DNA of 64,000 nt from Erodium maritimum (lineage: Eukaryota; Streptophyta; Magnoliopsida; Geraniales; Geraniaceae): contig OY997591.1 in the NCBI GenBank assembly GCA_963921825.1, positions 16,797,515 to 16,861,514 on the forward strand, given 5' to 3'. Below, in pieces: positions 31,338 to 42,920 of this stretch. Within the stretch, counting starts at the first letter, position 1, and each line of letters opens with the position of its first letter. The notes beneath the pieces are model-generated. The model saw nothing but the letters and a program-made list of their open reading frames with translations, did no database searches and was not told the origin of the DNA. A program made the translations under genes and the position numbers.

Positions 31338-34300
31338 ATGTCTATTTCCCTCCTCTCATGGAATGTGAGAGGAGCCTCTTCTGACCAGAAGAGGAGTTCG
31401 ATAAGGGCAGTTGTCAGGAAAAGAAGCCCGAAGTTCATATTGCTCTAGGAAACAAAAATCGTAAGTCCTCCTTCAAATTTTTTGAGAACCTGTGGTTTGA
31501 GAAGTGATTGGTCTTGTGTTTGGGTTGAGTCGGAAGGAAAATTTGGAGGTTTAGTATCTGCCTGGAATGAGAGTTTTTTTTACTTTGACCCGATCCAAAC
31601 CGCTAAGGAATGTGGTGTTTTGGTGGGGTAAAGCTGGTTCTGACTCGTAGGAAATATGTATCGTCAATGTGTATGCTCAGTGTGACAGTCGAAGAAAGGA
31701 AGAGCTGTGGGGGATTTTGTTGGCAGAATGTCAGGCGTTCTCTGGTCCAGTTTTTATGGGAGGGGACTTTAATATAGTGCTAGAAGCCTCAGAAAGGTGT
31801 GGTGGATCGGGTTCTCTGGGAAGGGATTCTTTGATGTTTGAAGGCTTCATTAATTTGGCGGGTCTAATTAATCTCCCGATGATAGGGGCCCGGTTCACTT
31901 GGTATGGAATAGAGCAAAAAGCTTCGAAGTTGGACATGTTTCTAGTTAATGCTGAAGTATTGTCAAAGTTTACGGGTTTATCCCAAAAGAACCTGCCTCG
32001 CCAGGTTTCAGATCATCGACCAGTGCATTTGTTCACAGAGGAGTTGGATTGGGGACCCAGACCGTTTAGGGTACTCAATGCTTGGTTGGAGGATGACAGA
32101 TTAGTTCCAGAGGTAAAGAATTTTTGGACCCAACATTTTTATAACGGTGCACCTGGGTATGGCTTGTGGAGAAAGTTTAAAGATCTAAAAGGGGTTCTGA
32201 AGGAATGGAATTTAACGGTTTTTGGAAGAGTGGATAAAGAAGTAGAGAAGCTGGTGGAAGAGGTTGAGCAATGGGATCTCTTGGCTGAAAGTAGACCGTT
32301 ATCAGATGCAGAACTAAGTAGGAGGGGTTTAGCATGTGCTTTGCTGGTTCAACAATCGAAGCTATTGAGCATGATTTGGAAGTAGAAGTCGAGGGTAATC
32401 TGGTCGAAAGAGGGAGATAAATGCTCGAGACTTTTTCATGTAATGGCAAATTTCAGAGCAATTAAAAATAAAATCACATCCATCGTGGTGGACGGTATCA
32501 CTATTTCCGATCCGGGCAAGATAAAGGAAGCAGCAGCAAGGCATTTTGGGGCTCAGTTTAGTAAGAAGAACAAGGCAATTTGGGTCCTACCGTCTCTCCC
32601 TTTCAAAAAACTATCTCCCTCACAACGATCTAGTTTGGAGGGTATTTTTACGGAAGAGGAGGTATTGTTGGCACTGAAAGACTGCAATGGATCAAAAGCG
32701 CCAGGACCAGACGGATTCACTATCTCTTCATTCAGAAGTGTTGGGGGTTTATGAAAGGTGATTTTATGGAGTTTTTTCGATCTGTTTTCAGTGGTGGAAG
32801 GGTGGGGAAGGGTGTGAGTTTCACTCTTTTGGCCTTGATTCCGAAAGTAGATGATCCGAAATCTTTTAACGAGTTTAGACCAATCAGCTTTGTTTCAGCA
32901 GTATACAAGCTCTTGGCGAAAGTCCTCTCTAGAAGATTGAAGGGAGTTATAGACGGGCTGGTAAGTGACACTCAATCTGGTTTTATCGGGGGGAGACAGA
33001 TCGTGGATGGGGTTCTGATAGCTTCAGAAGTGATTCAACATGTGCGAAAATCAAAAGAAGAAGTCCTCCTGTTCAAGCTGGATTTTGAGAAGGCCTACGA
33101 TTGTGTCAGTTGGGAGTATATGGACCATTGTTTTGTAGAGATGGGTTTTGGTGAAAGGTGGAGAGGTTGGATGTCTCAGTGCTTTTCAGCTCACGTCTCT
33201 GTCTTGGTAAATGGGTCCCCGGCGCCGGAATTTCAAATGGAGAGGGGATTGAAGCAAGGTTGCCCCCTTTCACCCCTTCTTTTCGTTTTGGCAGCTGAGG
33301 GGTTAAACTTGCTTTTGAAAGAAGGGGAGAGAAGGGGAGAGATAAAGGGTGTAAAGTTTGGAGAGAATGGGCCCTCTGTCTCACATTTGCAATTTGCAGA
33401 TGACACAGTTATTTTTGTGCAAGGCCAGTGGAGGTATGTGGACAACTTGAAGCAGATCCTTATAGGCTTCCAATGCTGTTCGGGTCTTAAGATTAATTTT
33501 GCGAAGTCAAGCTGTATAATGCTCAACCCTGGTATTCTTACTTCGGAAGGGGCGGTTGAGTCCTTAGGATGTGGAATCGGGGAGTTTCCTTTTACCTATC
33601 TAGGCTTCAGTTTTGGAGCAAATCTGAAGAGGGTGAAGACTTGGGAGTCGATTATCGCTAAGTACAAGAAGAAGCTGGGCTTGTGGCAAGCAAAGTTTCT
33701 TAGCTTTGGAGGGAGGATTACTTTGATTAACTCCACATTATCTGTATTGCCTCTGTTCTATATGTCTCTAATGCAGGCGCCGGCAGGAGTCATAAAAGAG
33801 TTGGAGAAATGGCAACGTAGGTTTTTGTGGGGGGCTATAGAAAACAAAGGAGCCTTGCATAAAGTTAGATGGGAAGTTGTGTGCAAGGCTAAGAAGGAGG
33901 GTGGATTAGGACTCAGTAGCTTGTCCAGAGTTAACCGGAGTTTGTTATCAAAGTGGTGGTGGAGGTTCGCTTTTGAAGTTGATTCTCTGTGGAAACAGGT
34001 GGTGTGCGCCAGGTTTGGCTGGGAAAGTTCTGATTGGAATTTAGGCAGGTTGGAAGTTGATGACAGATCGTCGTGGGTGGCTCACATTCAGGATCTGGGC
34101 AAAGACCAACAGTTCAGGGACTTATTTGGTGGTGCGGGGTTGAGATGGTCAGTAGGCACAGGAGCTAGAGTGAGATTCTAGCTTGATGTGTGGTTGGGGG
34201 ATGCTCCTCTTAAAGATAGATTTCATCGGATTTTCCATTTATCGGGTAAGCGATTTGCCTCAATTTCAGAAGTTTGGGACGGGGTCAGTTGGGACCTAGA

Positions 34301-35027
34301 TCTGGCCCGTGCACCAAGAGGAAGGGAAATCCCGATCTACGCGGCCCTAATGGGTATATTAGGACCGGTTACCTTGCCCAGAGGATTGGAGGATAGCTGT
34401 GTGTGGGTCGCCGATGTGAAAGGTTTCTCGGTGAATAAATGTTTCAAGGCTTTGGGTGCAAGAGGAGAGGATAAGATGTGGGCGAAGGTCCTTTGGTCTC
34501 CTGGTTTACCGCCAAAGGTGGCGGCTTTCCTATGGTTATGCTGTCACGAAGCGATCCCGACTTCGATGTTCTTAGAAAGCAGGGGCGTCCCGATTCCCAT
34601 CCAGCAATGTTAGTGTTTCTTTTGTGGGGCGAAGTTTGAAGAAGTACATCATTTGTTAGTCCAGTGTGATTTTGTTTGGAAGATTTGGGCGGCTATTCTC
34701 AGATGGTGGGGATTCTGTTGGGTGTTACCGTCTACTGTACAGGATGTGCTGGTTTCTTGGCCTTTGTTGGTGTCTGGTAAGGCCAAGAAGGTGTGGGTAC
34801 CCATATGTGGGATTGTCATATGGGAAATATGGTTGGCACGAAATGGGTTGAAATTCAGGAGAGAGGTGCCATCGATTGATCAGGTGGTCTCCAAGATTCA
34901 AATGTCTTCGTTTGGTATGGCCAAGGTTTCCTTTCCAAAACTATCCTCTATTTCCTTCGTGGAATGGTGCAGGTACCCTCTCGCGAGCTGTAAGAGCTCC
35001 CTTCGTTCCAAAGTTTCAACAGGTTAA
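31338..35027 (+). pseudogene. LINE-C ORF2: endonuclease / reverse transcriptase, several lesions
   Basis: ORF2 begins at the ATG directly after the ORF1 TAA (TAAATG at 31335-31340) with MSISLLSWNVRGASS, the standard endonuclease start. Endonuclease motifs are ILL*ETK (glutamine-codon position mutated to TAG near 31446), MGGDFNIVLE and SDHRPVH. After stops near 31630 and 32384 and a frameshift near 32750, the RT runs open from 32751 to 34181. It has FRPISFVSAVYKLLAK, LDFEKAYDCV and the catalytic FADD at 33393-33404. Single stops at 34179 and 34611 separate this from the zf-RVT domain (CFFCGAKFEEVHHLLVQC) and the C-terminus at 35027. Confidence 0.9.
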
Positions 35028-35549
35028 GTGTGGTTTCTTAGGTTGCATTGTGCTTTTGTTTTTGTTAAGTTCCTTTTATGTGGAACATTAGTTTTGGTTA
35101 AACTTTGTTGAAGTTATTGTACTTTGGTTGTAGTCCTTGACGGACTCGTTTTAGTCTGTTTTTAGACTGTCCGCCTTTCTGGCAGGAATGAATAAAACAT
35201 CTCTGATAAAAAAAAAGTCATTACATGAGAGAAACAAAATCTCAATAAGGAAGAGGAAGGAGGTAAAGAAACCCTATCATACCGTAATAAATAAGTGTAA
35301 TGTGATATAAATTAGGAAACCAATAACACAATAAAAACCAATATTATGCTTGATGAAACCTATCACTAAACAAATTCTTAGATCGGAGAAAACCCAAAAC
35401 CACGGCTGTCGGAGACGATGATGATCTTCTCCTTCCCGAACTCTGGAGAGAGATACTGACCAGAGTGCCCGTGAAGTCGATTTTACAATGCATATCAGTT
35501 TGTAAATCATGGCACTCTTTCATCTCTTGCACTAATTTCATCACCCGTT

Positions 35550-37092
35550 GAAAGGGTCGAACATGGGTCTGTCTTTGCTCTCTTTTCCTTCTTTTAGCTC
35601 AGAGCTGCTCTCGCTGTATGGAAAGTATTGTGAAATAGTGACTGCAACTCAGTTTCAAGCTAGGAAGGAAGGGATCGATTCAGCTCGTCAGCCTAATCGA
35701 AAGCAAAAGATTCGGAAGATCCCAGAAACAAAAGGAAGTCTACTGGTGGTGGGGAGGATTCGCAGACACTGATTGCGAAGGTGCAGATCGGTGAAACCAA
35801 GTCCGATCCGGTTCGCCAAAGCTCTGTTTCAGAAGTATTTGTATGCAATCTTCCCGTCGAGACTAAGGTGGAGTAGGTTGGTAACTTTTTGGGGACATAC
35901 AGAGCAATTTGTTCGTGCTCTGTTCCAAGACGTCCTAACAGGGGAGGCAAGTATTTTGATTTTGTAACCTTTTCGTCACCGTCTGATGCAGCTCAGGCTG
36001 TGGAGAGCCTCAATGGATTTAAGGTCAACGGTTTTACTCTGCTTGTGGCTTTGGCTCGTCCAAAATTGCATCACAACATCAATCGTTTGATGGTCAGTAG
36101 CGAGAAACTTGATATTGGTTCAGGTGAGGCCATACTTTTTCCGGGGACATATACCTCTGTACTGGTGTGTTCTGGTTTGATGGTACAGAGCCGGCGAGCT
36201 ATGTGCTTGTTCGTTGGTGCCGGCGTGACCGAATCTCCGAGAGGCGTTGAGTCCAATCAATGTGAATCTTTCGAGATACGCGATCCTCTGATTCACGGGG
36301 CGTCGGATCAGCAACTTTCAATTCCCATGGATTTGCATATCGAAACCAATCAATTCACGCGAGATTCAGGCGTGATTGCGTGCACAGCTCAAGCCTAAAT
36401 GTCCGATCCTGGGCTTGGACAGACCCAAGTGTGGGCACAAGTTCAGCTCCTTTTTCTGCTTGTGATCTAGGTTCCGAAATAAATGGACTTCCGAGGTCCA
36501 TTTTGATTGTTGGACCTTTGAAACCTGGTGAAACATAGACAGATGGGGAAGTTTTGGGTAAAAAAAATCACAGAGCCAAACCAACCACCCCGACTGGTCA
36601 ACATGGTGCAGTTGTTGTGGATAAGGAGGTTCAATCAAAGTCGGGTTTTGACCAGGGTTTTCTTGCATTGTCCCCTGCAACCGTGAAGACGCCTGTAATG
36701 GCGAAGAAAGGTAAAAAGAAAAAGAAGAAGCCCTCGCAGCCTTGTGTACCGACAACTCGTTCTCAAGCCCCGTGCTTCAGTAATGTTGAAGCTCAGCGTC
36801 GATATGAGGTGTATAGACATTGTGTCAATACAGAGACTTTACTAAAGACTAGAACTGAACACACAGTCCTTTCTTAATGAGGTTTTGGTTTCGATGTAGG
36901 TTTTTTTTTCTTCTTCTGTTTTTTGGTTGTTGTGCCCGTTTGTTCGTATTTTTCTTTTTTAGGGGATTCTCATGCCTTTGTGTTAGGGTTCCTTTGAAGG
37001 TATCTTTGTGATAGCCTTTTGACAGTCCTTCCTTTTCCCCCTCCTTGGGGTAAGAGTTTTTGATAAAAAAAATCGTTTATCAAAAAAAAAAA
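35550..37092 (+). mobile_element. RRM-family retroposon #3
   Basis: It is inserted in the F-box pseudogene. A 13-bp duplication with two mismatches (TTCATCACCCGTT at 35537-35549, TTCATCTCTCGTT at 37093-37105) flanks it. It ends TTTTTGATAAAAAAAATCG then TTTATC plus A's. It is 1.54 kb long and encodes one RRM protein and no reverse transcriptase. Confidence 0.85.
35563..36877 (+). pseudogene. Retroposon #3 RRM protein, frameshifted
   Basis: The ATG at 35563 starts MGLSLLSFPSFSSELLSLYG, which aligns with #2 (LPLLSFSSFCKLMLSLYSEY) and #4 (FHAFCSALLSSYDVYCNI). A basic segment follows (PNRKQKIRKIPE). The RRM is scattered over frames: VFVCNLP near 35838 is the RNP2 element, KYFDFVTF near 35950 is a damaged RNP1, then NGFKVNGFTLLVALARPK. 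The C-terminus (36554-36877) has KGKKKKKKPSQP and VEAQRRYEVYRHCVNTETL, conserved with #4 (VEAQRKNEAWRHFVDTGTM). At least three frameshifts are present. Binding RNA is inferred; partners are unknown. Confidence 0.7.
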
Positions 37093-37557
37093 TTCATCTC
37101 TCGTTACTCTATCAAAAACCTAAACAAGAATGGCAATCGCGTTCTTCTTCAGCTTTACTACAGTATAGTCGAAGCTTGCTCGTATAGCTCTTACGTTGAG
37201 TCTTTCATGGAGTGTCGTGAACACGATGATATCCACAAGCCATTCCTTGTCGGAAAAGGCATTTTCATTGTTGGTTCATGTGACGGGTTGATTTGTTTGT
37301 CCAAAAGTTGTCCCATGAAAGAGGATGATAGTGTCTCGGTTATCACCTTTCTGATATGGAACACTACCATTAGAAAAATTGTTGAGCTCCCACCTCGGAC
37401 GTACTGTTCTTGTACCCACGAACCCTCGTTTTATATGTTCGGATTCGACTCCAAGAATAATGATTACAAGGTTCTTTGTGTTGTGGCTTATTTGGGTAAA
37501 AAGATTGCATATGTGTGTGAGGTTTTTGATCTTAGGAAAGGTGTTGGAGGGCCATTA

Positions 37558-38910
37558 GAGCATGTACAACGGGTCGGCCTTGCGTGAGGCCCTTGTGCTG
37601 ACTGGACAACAGTCAGGGAGTGGGAGTGCAGAAAAGGGGGTATTCTACAACAGAAAGGACCTCTGAGGCCCTGGGAGTGCAGAACAGTGCTGACTGGATT
37701 ATTATTTGACATTTTCCTGTTTTATTTAATTCGTTATCAGAAACCGTTTAATTTAGTCATAATTTAAACAATTTTGGAACAAAAATAAGTATTGACAATC
37801 AATAATGAATAAATAAATTCAACACGAATATAAATGAACTTCTAATTTTATTCAACCCACTTTCAATACATACAGTCAAGACTCCCCGCCATTCTGGGAA
37901 ACCCTCGGCTGTACCCTTCTCGGAGTAAGCGTTCTATGTCCGCCGGTGTCGGGGTACGCTCGTACTCGGCTCCGAATACCTGAATGACGGTCTTGCAAAA
38001 CTTACGTAAACATTCAAGTATGGTGCTTACCCCAATGCGCAGAGTTTCGTCCAATGAATCGGCCGAGGACCCATACGCAAGCATCCGTATAGCGGCGGTG
38101 CACTTCTGCTCCGTTGATAAGTCCGGCCGTGAGGCAGCGTCGAGCCTCCATGAAACGAAGTAAGGGTCGTGAGCCTTCACCGCGTTCATAATCCGTTGGA
38201 AAAGTGGTCTGCACATACGGAACCGACGCCTGAACATTTCAGGGCCATATAGGGGTTGGTCGTCAAAATAGTTCGCCATCAACTGCATGTGGGCTTCCGC
38301 ACGATTTCTGTTAATCTCTCGGCGCATTGGTTCCCCACGCATGGCCCTCTGGACCCTTGGCATTACTCTCTGCATCTGCCTCTCCATCATCCGCCGGAAA
38401 CGTCGCACATCTGGCTGCATTTGGGCTGCCATCTCCTCATATGTCGGCAGTTGGGCTGCAATCTCCGCATGCGTCGGCATCCGGGGAGCCAGCTCCTCGT
38501 ACGTCATATCCTCAGCGTCGGACATAACCTCGTCGTCGGACATTTTCAAAAATAGCAAGTAGGAATTGATTATGAAAGAGTGAAAGTATAGAGTGGCGTG
38601 GAAAAAATGAGAGTGAAGATGGGTATTTATAGGGTTAGTTTTAGTTGATTTTTGAATTAAAAAAAAATAGCCGTTAGCAACATGACCGTTGTCAACGGTC
38701 TGGCCACGTGGCGCAGCCAGAGGCTGCCACGCCAGCGACGGCGCGCAGGGAGCGGGACCGGCCAGCGGGAAGCAGACGGGGCACGCGGCACGCGTATCGG
38801 GGGGCGGGGGCGCGGGCGCGCGTTTTTTGGCCTCCACAGCGGGTCGGCCTGCGTGCCGCGGTCCGGACGCGCGCAGAGTGGGGCGCGGGTGCGACCCGTT
38901 GTACATGCTC
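37558..38910. mobile_element. PIF/Harbinger element, internally deleted
   Basis: The termini are inverted repeats GAGCATGTACAACGGGTCG and CGACCCGTTGTACATGCTC. TTA on both sides (37555-37557 and 38911-38913) is the superfamily's 3-bp target duplication. It is inserted in the F-box pseudogene. It keeps the N-terminal part of a transposase on the minus strand. The right third is very GC-rich. Confidence 0.92.
37863..38543 (-). CDS. Harbinger transposase, N-terminal 226 residues only
   Basis: The start is put at MSDDEVMSDAEDMTYEE (38543), because upstream codons lie in the GC-rich 5' end of the element. The protein has an acidic N-terminus with repeats (MPTHAEIAAQLPTYEEMAAQ). It then matches plant Harbinger transposases: MFRRRFRMCRPLFQRIMNAV, CTAAIRMLAYGSSADSLDE, TILECLRKFCKTV, ADIERLLREGYSRGFP and GSLDCMY, where it stops. 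The DDE catalytic region begins at that last motif, so nearly all of it is missing and the product cannot cut DNA. It might still bind the terminal repeats. Full-length relatives are around 400 residues or more. Confidence 0.8.
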   Translation of the reverse strand: MSDDEVMSDAEDMTYEELAPRMPTHAEIAAQLPTYEEMAAQMQPDVRRFRRMMERQMQRVMPRVQRAMRGEPMRREINRNRAEAHMQLMANYFDDQPLYGPEMFRRRFRMCRPLFQRIMNAVKAHDPYFVSWRLDAASRPDLSTEQKCTAAIRMLAYGSSADSLDETLRIGVSTILECLRKFCKTVIQVFGAEYERTPTPADIERLLREGYSRGFPRMAGSLDCMY

Positions 38911-39433
38911 TTAGCCCTACGATGCATCATTTATGGAGTGATGGGGGGCATACTCCAGATTGTTACTTAAGTGGAGTTGTTTACTGGCGTACATACCATA
39001 CGAACGATTTTAGGGTCAAGAGTTCGGATTTGATCATATTGTCATTCGATATGATGATGAGTTATTTCGTGTAATTAGGATACCTAGTGGTGCATATCTG
39101 TCTGGCCTTGGACAAAATCATATTGTGACATTGAATGGATTGATTTACTTGATATTGATAGACGGTCGCATCAATGAGGATGAGGATTTTTCTGTTTGGG
39201 GATTGAAAGAATACGGTGCAACGGAATCTTGGACTAAAATTTTCAACATTAACAGGAGAATTGCTAGAGGTTTGCCAAATAATGGTATTAGTCATGATCG
39301 CTTTCGCATGTGGAGTAGTAATGAAGTTCTTATGACTCATGGTATCTATCAGAGAGACGACGAAGATGTGGAGGTCAAGGAAGATTTTGTTTTGTATAAT
39401 ATTGAGAATAGAAAATTTAAATATCTTTGCTGA

Positions 39434-39905
39434 AGTTGTCAAGTAATATATGATCCGTGTTTTTACGAGGAGAGTTTAGTTTTGATGTGAGACCAGTGAG
39501 AAACTAAGAAATAATAAAGTCAAATTATAGATACAAAACTTTTTGGTCTCTTTCATTATATTTCAATTATCCTATATGCTAACAATTGTATTTTATGATT
39601 TGTAGGTAATAGAAGAAGTACACAAAGCTCTAAATGAAGGCAAAGATACTATCTAGTTTGAAATGTTAAAGATTTAATTCGATTTTGTTATTAACTTTAT
39701 GTTTTAGATATAATTGTGGTTTAAGAGTTATTTAGACGCGGAGTGCAACTTTATGTTTCGTGTGGATGCTATTAATTGAGAGAGAAGTATCAAAGGGATA
39801 TGAAATATGGAGATGTTTTTGTTACTCGACATAAAAAAAATTAATTATGTGATGCTAAATAATAACAGTTTTTAAGTATACTATATTATTAAATTATACC
39901 ATGAT
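39434..39905. other. 3' flank of the F-box pseudogene; no further gene
   Basis: The tail of the F-box text can be followed a little past the stop (VIYDPCFYEESLVL). The remainder is AT-rich and non-coding. Confidence 0.55.
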
Positions 39906-39912
39906 GTAATTG

Positions 39913-42548
39913 TTAGAGATAGACTATACACAGAGTTCGAAACCACGCTCGAGGAGCCTGCTTAAGCCCATAAAGAGAGCGATGCAATAGGCATACATGA
40001 TCAGGATAATCAGGACTCCGAAATCCAAGCGACTGATGCATGTAGACCGTCTCACTGAGGTTGCCATGTAAGAAGGCGTTCTTGACATCGAGCTGATGAA
40101 TCGACCAGGAGCGGGATACAGCAATACTAAGTACAGTGCGAATGGTCGACGGTTTGACCACAGGACTGAATGTCTCCTCGCAGTCAACTCCAACCTGCTG
40201 AGACCTGCCATCACCAACAAGACGAGCCTTATATCGCTCAAAGGAACCGTCAGATCTAGTCTTGTGGCGAAAAATCCACATGGACCGAATAATATTGACC
40301 CCTATAGGACGAGGAACCAGGACCCACGTCTTATTGTTAATAAGAGCATTAAATTCATCTATCATAGCCGATTTCCAATTCTGGTCAAGCAGAGCATCCT
40401 TAGGGTTGCGAGGTATGGGGGAAATGGTGGTAGTGGCAGTAAGATTAAAAGGGATTTTTGGTTTAACTATGCCTAGGCGTCCACCGGTGGCCATATGGTG
40501 CTGGCGAGTGATCTGATGAGCTTGCTCTGAGGTGTCGCATGGGCCAGATAGATCTGGGCTCACGGCTGTCAGTGGGTTGGGCGTATCTGGGCCAGGTGTA
40601 GGGTGGAGGCGAACCGGGTCAGGTGGAGAGTGAAGCTGGGGCCGGGTAGGCGCGCTCCCGGTCGGGCTTTGGGCTGTGGGTCTAGCTGGGCTCTGGGCTG
40701 TGGGTCTGGCTGGGCTTTGGGCTGCAGGACTCGCTGGGCCAAGAGAAACGGGCTGTGAAGGGAGAGCAGGTGGGACAGGCCAAGGCCGTGTGGAAGGAGT
40801 GGCTGGGGAAAAAATATGATTCTTTAAAATGGGAGAGATAGGATCAGTTAAGAAATCATATAAGGGTGGGGATGATGAAAATGTGGATGAAAAAGGGAAG
40901 ACGGTTTCATCAAAGATAACATGCCTCGAAATAATGAACTTGTTCGTTTTTAAATCATAGCATTTGTACCCCCTATGGTTCGGAGGAAATCCGAAAAACA
41001 CACACGGCGTTGACCGAGCTTGCAACTTATGAATAGAAGTAGACGGAAAGAGAGGGAAACATAAGCACCCAAAAACATGAAGATGAGAATAGTCAGGAAC
41101 ACGTTTATATAAGTACAACGTGGGAGAGGAAAAATTAAGTGTTTTGGAGGGAAGAATATTGGACAGATAGGTGGACATAGATAAAGCATGATGCCAAAAC
41201 GAAGGCGGAATTGAAGCATGGATTAGTAATGTACGAACCATGTTGTTCAAACTCCGTATCTTGCGCTCGGCACGACCATTTTGAGATGAGGTGTGTGGAC
41301 ACGAGAAGCGGAACAACATGCCAGAGGATGCATTGAAGTTGTGAAATGGAGTGTTGTCAAACTCCTTGCCATTGTCACACTGAAAGCTTTTGATTTTGCA
41401 ATTGAATTGAGTAGAGACAAAAATATTAAATGATGTGAATATATTGAAAACTTGAGATTTATGGGCCATGGGAAATGTCCATACAAAGTTCGTAAAATCA
41501 TCAAGTAACACCAAATAATATTTATGTCCAGAAGAACTTAATATGGGTGACGTCCACAAATCAGCATGTATAATGTCAAAAGGAGCATGTGTAACAGACG
41601 AAGAAGAATAAAAGGGTAACCGAATATGCTTACCATAAACACAAGAATGACAAACATTATTTAATTTATTCGACGTACAAGAAATAACTTTAGAACGATG
41701 AAGTAAATCAAAAACCGGAGAACCCGGGTGACCAAGACGAGAGTGCCAAATATCTGGAGACAAAGCAATTAAAGCTGACGAATGAAAAGACGAACTAGGT
41801 GAAACAGTGGAAGTGATAGGGTACAATTCGCATGTGCTATTGCATCTCAGAACCGGGTGTCCCGTCCGAAAATCTTTCACACAAAAACCAAAGGGGTCAA
41901 ATTCTATTGAGGCATTGTTATCCTTAACAAAACGTCGTACTGAAACTAAGTTCTTAACTATTTTGGGTGCATGCAAAACATCATTTAAGGTGTAGTGAGG
42001 GTGAGAGGGAAAATGGATGCTCTGCCGTAACCAGAAATGGGAATAACATTTCCATCGCCAACTATAATAGAACGATTTAAGTTCGAATTAACAAAACAAT
42101 CGAGGATACCTGAGTTCGCTGTCATGTGAGAGGAGGCACCACTGTCCATGTACCATGTGGAGTCGGGAGGCTGTTGCATCGATGTATTGACCATGGCGGA
42201 AGTAATGCCCGTAGGAACTGCTATGTGGGCTTGATGAGAGCCGGATGAGCGGGGGTTCAAAACTCCATTTTGCGGCTGGTTCGGTGAAGCCCGTCCAGGT
42301 GCTTTGTAGGGAGGAATTGCTGGCATTGGGCCAGCCCAAGGTCCATATGGACGTGCCCAGGTCGCGACAGGCTGTCCAGGCCACATAGGCTGACCGCTCC
42401 AGGCCGTGGGCCACTGCTGTGGAGATTGCAGCACAGGACGTTGTTGAGTGTTGTTCTGCCGACCACAAGAGGAACGCGAATAGTTCTGCCGGCCACGACC
42501 AGATGGTTGACCACTAGAGAGAGGAGCAGAATTGGTATAAAACACCAT
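39913..42548 (-). pseudogene. Copia-2 protease, integrase and partial reverse transcriptase
   Basis: The first frame (42548-41985) has a Gln/Pro/Gly-rich gag tail and the protease WYMDSGASSHMTANSG, with the catalytic D-S-G intact. A frameshift near 41980 leads into a 687-codon frame. It has GAG-pre-integrase (WHSRLGHPGSP, CHSCVYGKH), the integrase core (DIIHADLWTSP, CDNGKEFD, SSQNGRAERKIRSLNNMVR), a Pro/Ser/Thr-rich linker with repeated PARPTAQS, and the RT start ([47 protein letters not shown]). It ends there; the YxDD motif is absent. Apart from one frameshift the surviving frame is clean, which suggests a fairly recent insertion. Confidence 0.88.
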
Positions 42549-42903
42549 GGAGTATCTGCGTGCAGAGCAACAACGAAACTGTGGGCTGGAGGAGAGTTGG
42601 TCGAGAATTGCAGAGGTGATAGCAGTCGCAATTGGGTTCTATGCGCAGTCGCGATTTCCAGAAGAAATAGGAATCGCGCGAAACGCGTCTGGAGAAGAAG
42701 TCGCGTCTTAAAAGCACAAATCACGGGCCGGAGGAGACGGGCTTTAGACGCGGGCCGGAGGAGACACGGGCTGGAGCAGGACACGAGCTGACAGACGAAG
42801 CTCGGATCGCACGAACAGAGGAGAACTGCGATCAGTGGAGAAACGCAGTAGACGTGCGATTCTGCAGCGGAAAAAAAATTGCGGAAGCAAAAGAAATAGA
42901 TCA

Positions 42904-42920
42904 GATTCGCTATGATACCA
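42904..42920 (-). other. Copia-2 primer-binding site (initiator Met-tRNA type)
   Basis: TGGTATCATAGC directly follows the LTR on the minus strand; the plant iMet consensus is TGGTATCAGAGC, one mismatch. Confidence 0.8.

Larger units (their letters stand above)
29513..35214 (+). mobile_element. LINE-C: structurally complete L1-type LINE
   Basis: A 15-bp target duplication with one mismatch (AAGTCATTGCATGAG at 29498-29512, AAGTCATTACATGAG at 35215-35229) brackets a 5.7 kb element ending CATCTCTGAT plus A's. It has an ORF1, an abutting ORF2 and a short 3' UTR. Near the 5' end CGCGCCACGCGCCCCT resembles LINE-A's start (CGCGCCACACCACGCGCCCC). Third positions are richer in G and C than in LINE-B, and the RT frame is long, so this is the best preserved LINE here. 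Stops and frameshifts still disable it. Confidence 0.92.
35357..39433 (+). pseudogene. F-box gene of the F-box-associated type, split by two insertions
   Basis: SCF ligase substrate adaptors of this type have an N-terminal F-box that binds SKP1 and a C-terminal interaction domain. The first piece (35357-35549) encodes LLLPELWREILTRVPVKS and VCKSWHSFIS, a clear F-box. Retroposon #3 then interrupts it. The second piece (37093-37557) reads RYSIKNLNKNGN, GSCDGLICL, LIWNTTIRKIVELPP and FGFDSKNNDYKVL. A Harbinger element follows. The third piece (38914-39433) reads CYLSGVVYWR, GLKEYGATESWTK and KEDFVLYN. A stop at 35354 precedes the first piece, with no ATG in frame, and frameshifts occur near 39075. 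It is a pseudogene; the pieces join in frame order when the insertions are removed. Confidence 0.85.

Noticed and set aside
38682-39074. 130-codon plus frame spanning the Harbinger right end
   Set aside because: It is half Harbinger GC-rich terminus and half F-box pseudogene; the fusion is accidental.
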